Source of the DNA: Thermoguttaceae bacterium
Lineage (GTDB): Bacteria > Planctomycetota > Planctomycetia > Pirellulales > Thermoguttaceae
Assembly (NCBI GenBank): GCA_028695865.1
Contig: JAQVID010000050.1
Location: 1 to 10,803 of the forward strand
Direction of reading: 5' to 3'
Length of the DNA stretch: 10,803 nt
Positions within the stretch are counted from its first letter, which is position 1. Each line of letters begins with the position of its first letter. The translations under genes were made by a program, and so were the position numbers. The notes below the pieces were generated by a model. That model was not told where the DNA came from, ran no database searches, and saw only the letters and a list, made by a program, of their open reading frames with translations. Below are positions 7,766 through 10,803 of the stretch, piece after piece.

Positions 7766-9154
7766 TCACGACGAAACGTTGCTTTCGTCGTCAAGCTTAA
7801 TCTGGACCGCAAGGATATGTTTACAAGGGCCACGCTCGTTTTGGTGTTTGGCATACCAAGGGCAAGTACACTTCGATTCCTCGCCGCCGATGCGAACGAA
7901 GTAGGTCGCGTCCTTGCCTTCGACGAAAGCTTCCGTACCGTCCGGGCCCGACTTCGAGATTCGAACCTTGCCTTCGTCGAGCAGTTTTCGCGCAGCAACA
8001 AGTCGCGGCTGCAGTGATTCGATCTTTGTCATGTCGAACGGGAGTACGCGATGAAAATAGGATTCACCGTCGAGATCGTACCCGACCAGCCCGCGAGTTC
8101 CAAGTACGGCCAACGCGGTACGGACTTTCGCGGGCTCTATACCGGTCCTTCGCGAAAGGATACCGATATCGCCAATCGCTTCGGAAGCAAAAGCGGACTG
8201 CACCGAAACGAGACTTTCTTCGTCCCGGGATTCGGCCAGCGTCGAAAGCATTTGGCCTTCGCCTGAAAATCCACGCCAGACATCGGCGGTCAAAATCAAA
8301 TGAAATCGGGCATCCGAAAAGACAAGTTCCCAGGCACTCGTTCCGGTTTCGTCGTCACTCCAAATACGAAGATGCTCCGCCTCATGAACTAACGATTCCA
8401 AAACGCGAAGACGTTCCAGCCCCGCCGCCTTGACTCCGCCACGACCTGCGACGCGACTCAATCTCAAGCCTGGGCCGGACGGTAGAATATAAAGCGGAGT
8501 ACGACTCTTGGAACGCGGAAGCGAATAGAGAAAATTTCTCGCCTGAAGTCCTGATACTTCGATCATGGGAACCATGCGCGACTGGTATGCCTGTATCTCC
8601 AAAAAGCCTTTGAGCCAGCGAACCGGCAGGGAGACTTTACGCTCTACCCAATGCTCGCCGCTTCGGGATATCGCGACTTGATCACTTCCAACCGAAAAGC
8701 CGATGTAATCGCGCGGCCGAATCGATCGCAGGGCCGCAAGCATGGGGGCGTTGAAGTCGACGTTCGTTGTACCGCGTCCATTCCAACAACCTTCAACGGC
8801 TTCCGGCAAAAAATCGGCCCGAACATAGGCACTGCAACATCCGGAAAAGCCTTCGAACCGCAGACGGGACGCTCCGCACGTAACGACCGGATCGGCAAGT
8901 CGCTGCCAATTGGGATTATTAAATCGGGACGCGACTATCGCCGCGACTCCTTGAAGAAGACTTGCCGCCCGTTTGGGGTTGAGCAGAACACCATCGAAAA
9001 AAGAATCCGTTGTACCCTTGATTTCCGGCGTCTCAATCGGAATGGTCGTATCGGTCGCCAAAGATAAATGAGCTTGACTTTGTTCTTCAGATTGCGGCCA
9101 ATAATGGGAAGAGTATCGATAACGATAAGTGTGTTCAACAGCAACGGACGCCAT
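7766..9154 (-). CDS. SWIM zinc-finger family protein
   Basis: A 462-residue protein. The C-terminal SWIM motif is CxC-x12-CxH: Cys429, Cys431, Cys444 and His446 in CTCPWYAKHQNERGPCKH. SWIM modules bind zinc and are predicted to contact DNA or protein partners. Upstream, residues about 340-390 (IGILSRRTGIEPAKVRTAL, then GLVGYDLDGESYFHR) look like a winged-helix segment. The N-terminal two thirds carry blocks that I recognise from the bacterial SWIM family found next to DUF6493 genes: NGRGTTNVDFNAPMLAAL, then VERKVSLPVRWLKGFLEIQA. The ATG at 9152-9154 has GAGG five bases upstream (9160-9163). It is the first gene of a three-gene unit with two giant DUF6493-like genes. A 137-base gap with a strong inverted repeat separates it from the upstream aldolase, so it probably has its own promoter, although I could not identify one. 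No enzymatic domain is seen. Confidence 0.88.
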   Translation of the reverse strand: MASVAVEHTYRYRYSSHYWPQSEEQSQAHLSLATDTTIPIETPEIKGTTDSFFDGVLLNPKRAASLLQGVAAIVASRFNNPNWQRLADPVVTCGASRLRFEGFSGCCSAYVRADFLPEAVEGCWNGRGTTNVDFNAPMLAALRSIRPRDYIGFSVGSDQVAISRSGEHWVERKVSLPVRWLKGFLEIQAYQSRMVPMIEVSGLQARNFLYSLPRSKSRTPLYILPSGPGLRLSRVAGRGGVKAAGLERLRVLESLVHEAEHLRIWSDDETGTSAWELVFSDARFHLILTADVWRGFSGEGQMLSTLAESRDEESLVSVQSAFASEAIGDIGILSRRTGIEPAKVRTALAVLGTRGLVGYDLDGESYFHRVLPFDMTKIESLQPRLVAARKLLDEGKVRISKSGPDGTEAFVEGKDATYFVRIGGEESKCTCPWYAKHQNERGPCKHILAVQIKLDDESNVSS

Positions 9155-9217
9155 AAAAACCTCAATAACGGGCAGAAAATTTCATGGAGCAATTCAATTG
9201 GACACGTCAGCAGGAGT

Positions 9218-9278
9218 CTTGCGCCGATTCAATTTCATCGATAACAAATAGATGAGATAATCGGTGAATCGGCGCAAG
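9218..9278. repeat. Perfect 14-bp inverted repeat with 33-base loop
   Basis: CTTGCGCCGATTCA (9218-9231) is exactly complementary to TGAATCGGCGCAAG (9265-9278). Inside the loop TCATC (9235-9239) can pair with GATGA (9251-9255), giving a two-tier hairpin. It begins 14 bases after the aldolase stop (9292-9294) and ends about 60 bases before the SWIM start, on the transcribed side of both. No U-tract follows, so it may be a 3'-end stabiliser, a factor-dependent terminator, a palindromic binding site for a dimeric regulator, or a small palindromic repeat element. Confidence 0.9.
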
Positions 9279-9291
9279 CTATTGGAAAAGC

Positions 9292-10266
9292 TTATTTTCC
9301 GGTCGCCGCTTTCAGCTTGTCATAGAAAGCGACGTAGTGATCTTTTTCATCGGAAGCCCGGGCACCAATCGCGGCTCGTGGATGCTCGTTGAACTGTCCC
9401 GTAATATTGAATTCAGGATAGGGGCCCCATTCGATATCGTTTCGCAGTGCAATGAATTCTTTTTCCATGCACTCAAAGACCGGACGAACGTGATATTTCG
9501 GGTTACGCATGTAAGGCAGAATCAGTTCCATGGGGCAGTTACCGGCACCACGGCCCAATCCGCAAATTGAGGCGTCTACCCGGAGTGCTCCATTGCGAAT
9601 CGCTTCTATCGTATTGGCAAACGCCAACTGCTGATTATTATGCGCATGCATACCGACCACTTTGCCGGTTGCCGAAGCGAATCGGACATACTTCTTCGTC
9701 AAATACGCGGTCTGTTCCGGAATGAGTGAACCGAAGCTGTCAACGATAACAATAATAGACGTTTCGGATTGAGACACTTTTTCAAGAACACGATCAATTT
9801 CCGCGTCTTCAACCGCGGTCACCGCCATGAGATTGGCGGAAACCTTATAACCGTTGTCGTGGGCTCCTTTGATCATTTCGAGCGCTTCGTCCACCTGGTG
9901 CGCATAGAACGCCACCCGGATAATATCGACCACACTCTTTTCTTTCGGCAGAAGCTCATTGCGCCAGTCGCTCTTGCCTGCGTCCATCATGCAGACCAAC
10001 TTCAACGGAGTCGGATTTGTATCGACTACCCGGCGAATATCGTCTTCGTTACAGAACTTCCACGGTCCCATTTTGTCCCGGGAAAAAAACTTGTCAGAGT
10101 TCTTATAACCGATTTCCATGGAGTCGACGCCGGCTGCGACACAACATTGGTAAACGGCTTTAACGAAATCGTCCTTGAAACGGTGATCATTGACCAGTCC
10201 ACCATCTCGTATGGTACAGTCGAGAACCTTCACATCCTGATGGTTCGAAATCCAAGGTGTATCCAC
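9292..10266 (-). CDS. HMGL-like (DRE-TIM) aldolase family protein
   Basis: A 324-residue TIM-barrel protein of the DRE-TIM metallolyase superfamily, which includes 4-hydroxy-2-oxovalerate aldolase, HMG-CoA lyase and isopropylmalate/homocitrate synthases. These cleave or form C-C bonds next to a carboxylate using a divalent metal. The signature LDCTIRDGG (residues 15-23) contains the metal-ligand Asp16 and catalytic Arg20. MEIGY (50-54), IVDSFGS (174-180), MHAHNN (206-211, His207 and His209 as metal ligands) and CGLGRGAGN (235-243) follow in the expected order. DGG in place of the DGE of isopropylmalate synthases, and the length, fit the hydroxy-oxovalerate aldolase side, but the C-terminal communication domain and a partner acetaldehyde dehydrogenase gene are not seen. 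The start is GTG (10264-10266), with AAGGA seven bases upstream (10274-10278). It has its own promoter at 10458-10486. The substrate is unknown. Confidence 0.88.
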   Translation of the reverse strand: MDTPWISNHQDVKVLDCTIRDGGLVNDHRFKDDFVKAVYQCCVAAGVDSMEIGYKNSDKFFSRDKMGPWKFCNEDDIRRVVDTNPTPLKLVCMMDAGKSDWRNELLPKEKSVVDIIRVAFYAHQVDEALEMIKGAHDNGYKVSANLMAVTAVEDAEIDRVLEKVSQSETSIIVIVDSFGSLIPEQTAYLTKKYVRFASATGKVVGMHAHNNQQLAFANTIEAIRNGALRVDASICGLGRGAGNCPMELILPYMRNPKYHVRPVFECMEKEFIALRNDIEWGPYPEFNITGQFNEHPRAAIGARASDEKDHYVAFYDKLKAATGK

Positions 10267-10457
10267 GGTTAGTTCCTTTTTCGGCTTGAGAATCCCCGAA
10301 ATGAATCGGGCGAAACGGGCAAAACAGATTCGCCTTCAAATAAACGCGTATCTGCTTTGAATTAAATAAAAAACCGTCATAAAGCGATAATGCTTTTTTG
10401 TCTCAAAGAAACAAAGGGGCAGGTTAAGCACTCACGGCGGGTTACGTCATACTTTTA

Positions 10458-10486
10458 AATGTACTATAAAAACTTCCGCTTGTCAA
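10458..10486 (-). promoter_or_regulatory. Sigma-70-type promoter for the aldolase gene
   Basis: The minus strand has a consensus -35 TTGACA (10481-10486), a 17-base spacer and a -10 TACATT (10458-10463, four of six). This predicts a transcript starting near 10450 and a leader of about 180 bases before the GTG at 10266. The leader contains two short overlapping hairpins, GGCGAA/TTCGCC (10309-10334) and CCCGA/TCGGG (10295-10310), just upstream of the ribosome binding site. No reading frame of note is seen between 10267 and 10510. Confidence 0.5.
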
Positions 10487-10488
10487 GC

Positions 10489-10507
10489 AAAAAAACGCCC
10501 CTTGGCG
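10489..10507 (-). terminator. Short intrinsic terminator of the FHA-like gene
   Basis: Read on the minus strand: CGCC, loop AAGG, GGCG, then seven T. The stem is only 4 bp, but all G-C, and it begins three bases past the TAA stop. The T-tract ends two bases before the -35 box of the next promoter, making a very compact terminator-promoter junction. Confidence 0.55.
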
Positions 10508-10510
10508 AAT

Positions 10511-10803
10511 TTACCTGTCATACTTTATATCGTCGAGCGTCAAACCGGAATAATCCTTTCGGAAAACGCCTTCTTCAAGCTCTTCCTGGCTATAAGTCTT
10601 TTCTTCTTTTTTCGGCGGCACACGTGTCGATGTTTTGACTCCGCCCACCGCCAAACCGGCTCCTTCGAGAAGCGAATGACTGAAAACGTCTGTCTCGTAA
10701 AAGTCCGGAGGGGTCATACCATCGTTTCCGTTTTTCATCGGATCGTATACGAGACGATATTCATGCGTTCCGAAAGTCAGCTTCGCCCCGGGATCGACGC
10801 GAA
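10511..10803 (-). CDS. Probable FHA-domain protein, C-terminal part
   Basis: The minus-strand frame stays open to the right edge, so the gene continues outside the window; 96 residues are visible. The first visible part, RVDPGAKLTFGTHEYRLVYD, looks like the last strands of an FHA phosphothreonine-binding domain, where a PGD-x-I-x-FG turn is followed by an F-x-L/V strand. A Met at 10736-10738 lies inside this frame but is unlikely to be the start, because the coding sequence and the FHA-like pattern continue before it. The remaining 75 residues are a polar tail with a charged stretch (PPKKEEKTYSQEELEEG) ending KYDR, with no domain I recognise. The FHA reading rests on about 20 residues. If correct, the protein would bind Thr-phosphorylated partners in signalling. 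Confidence 0.6.
   Translation of the reverse strand, partial: RVDPGAKLTFGTHEYRLVYDPMKNGNDGMTPPDFYETDVFSHSLLEGAGLAVGGVKTSTRVPPKKEEKTYSQEELEEGVFRKDYSGLTLDDIKYDR

Noticed and set aside
8014..8433. Plus-strand frames opposite the SWIM gene
   Set aside because: They are rich in Arg and Pro, match no family, and overlap a gene with clear domain motifs on the other strand.
10511..10738. A complete 75-residue small gene starting at the Met at 10738
   Set aside because: The frame continues upstream without a stop to the window edge, and that part reads as the end of an FHA-like domain, so the Met is internal.

Overview
This is a bacterial window of about 50% GC with long, densely packed genes on both strands. 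Several traits suggest a planctomycete-like genome: a divergent ketosynthase, a probable FHA-domain protein, very large HEAT-like proteins with Lys/Ala/Ser/Thr-rich linkers, and GTG starts. No marker gene is present, so this placement is a guess. No tRNA, rRNA, transposase, integrase or CRISPR array is seen.

Layout: bases 1-1283 are on the + strand. They hold the 3' end of a beta-ketoacyl-ACP synthase gene, a hairpin, and a complete class I SAM-dependent methyltransferase gene. Everything from 1451 to the right edge is on the - strand. Read in the direction of transcription, from right to left, it contains: the 3' end of a probable FHA-domain protein with a short terminator; a good promoter and roughly 180-nt leader; a DRE-TIM (HMGL-like) aldolase-family gene; a spacer with a perfect 14-bp inverted repeat; a SWIM zinc-finger protein; and two consecutive giant paralogues of the DUF6493 type (1052 and about 977 aa). 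The + and - blocks converge at 1284-1450, where a 9-bp-stem hairpin sits between the two 3' ends.

The centre of interest is the 7.7-kb unit SWIM - DUF6493-like A - DUF6493-like B (9154 to 1451, - strand). SWIM and DUF6493 genes are, from memory, recurrent neighbours in diverse bacteria, and no function has been established for the pair. Here the large partner is duplicated in tandem. The two copies are widely diverged in protein sequence, yet their last 29 codons are almost identical at the DNA level: 87 of 88 bases, at 1468-1555 and 4506-4593. That is best explained by recent gene conversion or selection on the shared C-terminal tail. Copy A also carries an in-frame 18-bp tandem repeat array that encodes a charged hexapeptide linker; copy B does not. 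A likely reading is that the SWIM protein contacts nucleic acid or a partner while the two HEAT-like proteins act as scaffolds. No catalytic effector is visible in the window.

The ketosynthase and methyltransferase may belong to one lipid or polyketide-type pathway, but a hairpin separates them and the link is only positional. The aldolase-family protein has the metal and active-site motifs of the 4-hydroxy-2-oxovalerate aldolase/HMG-CoA lyase superfamily, with no partner gene that would reveal its substrate.
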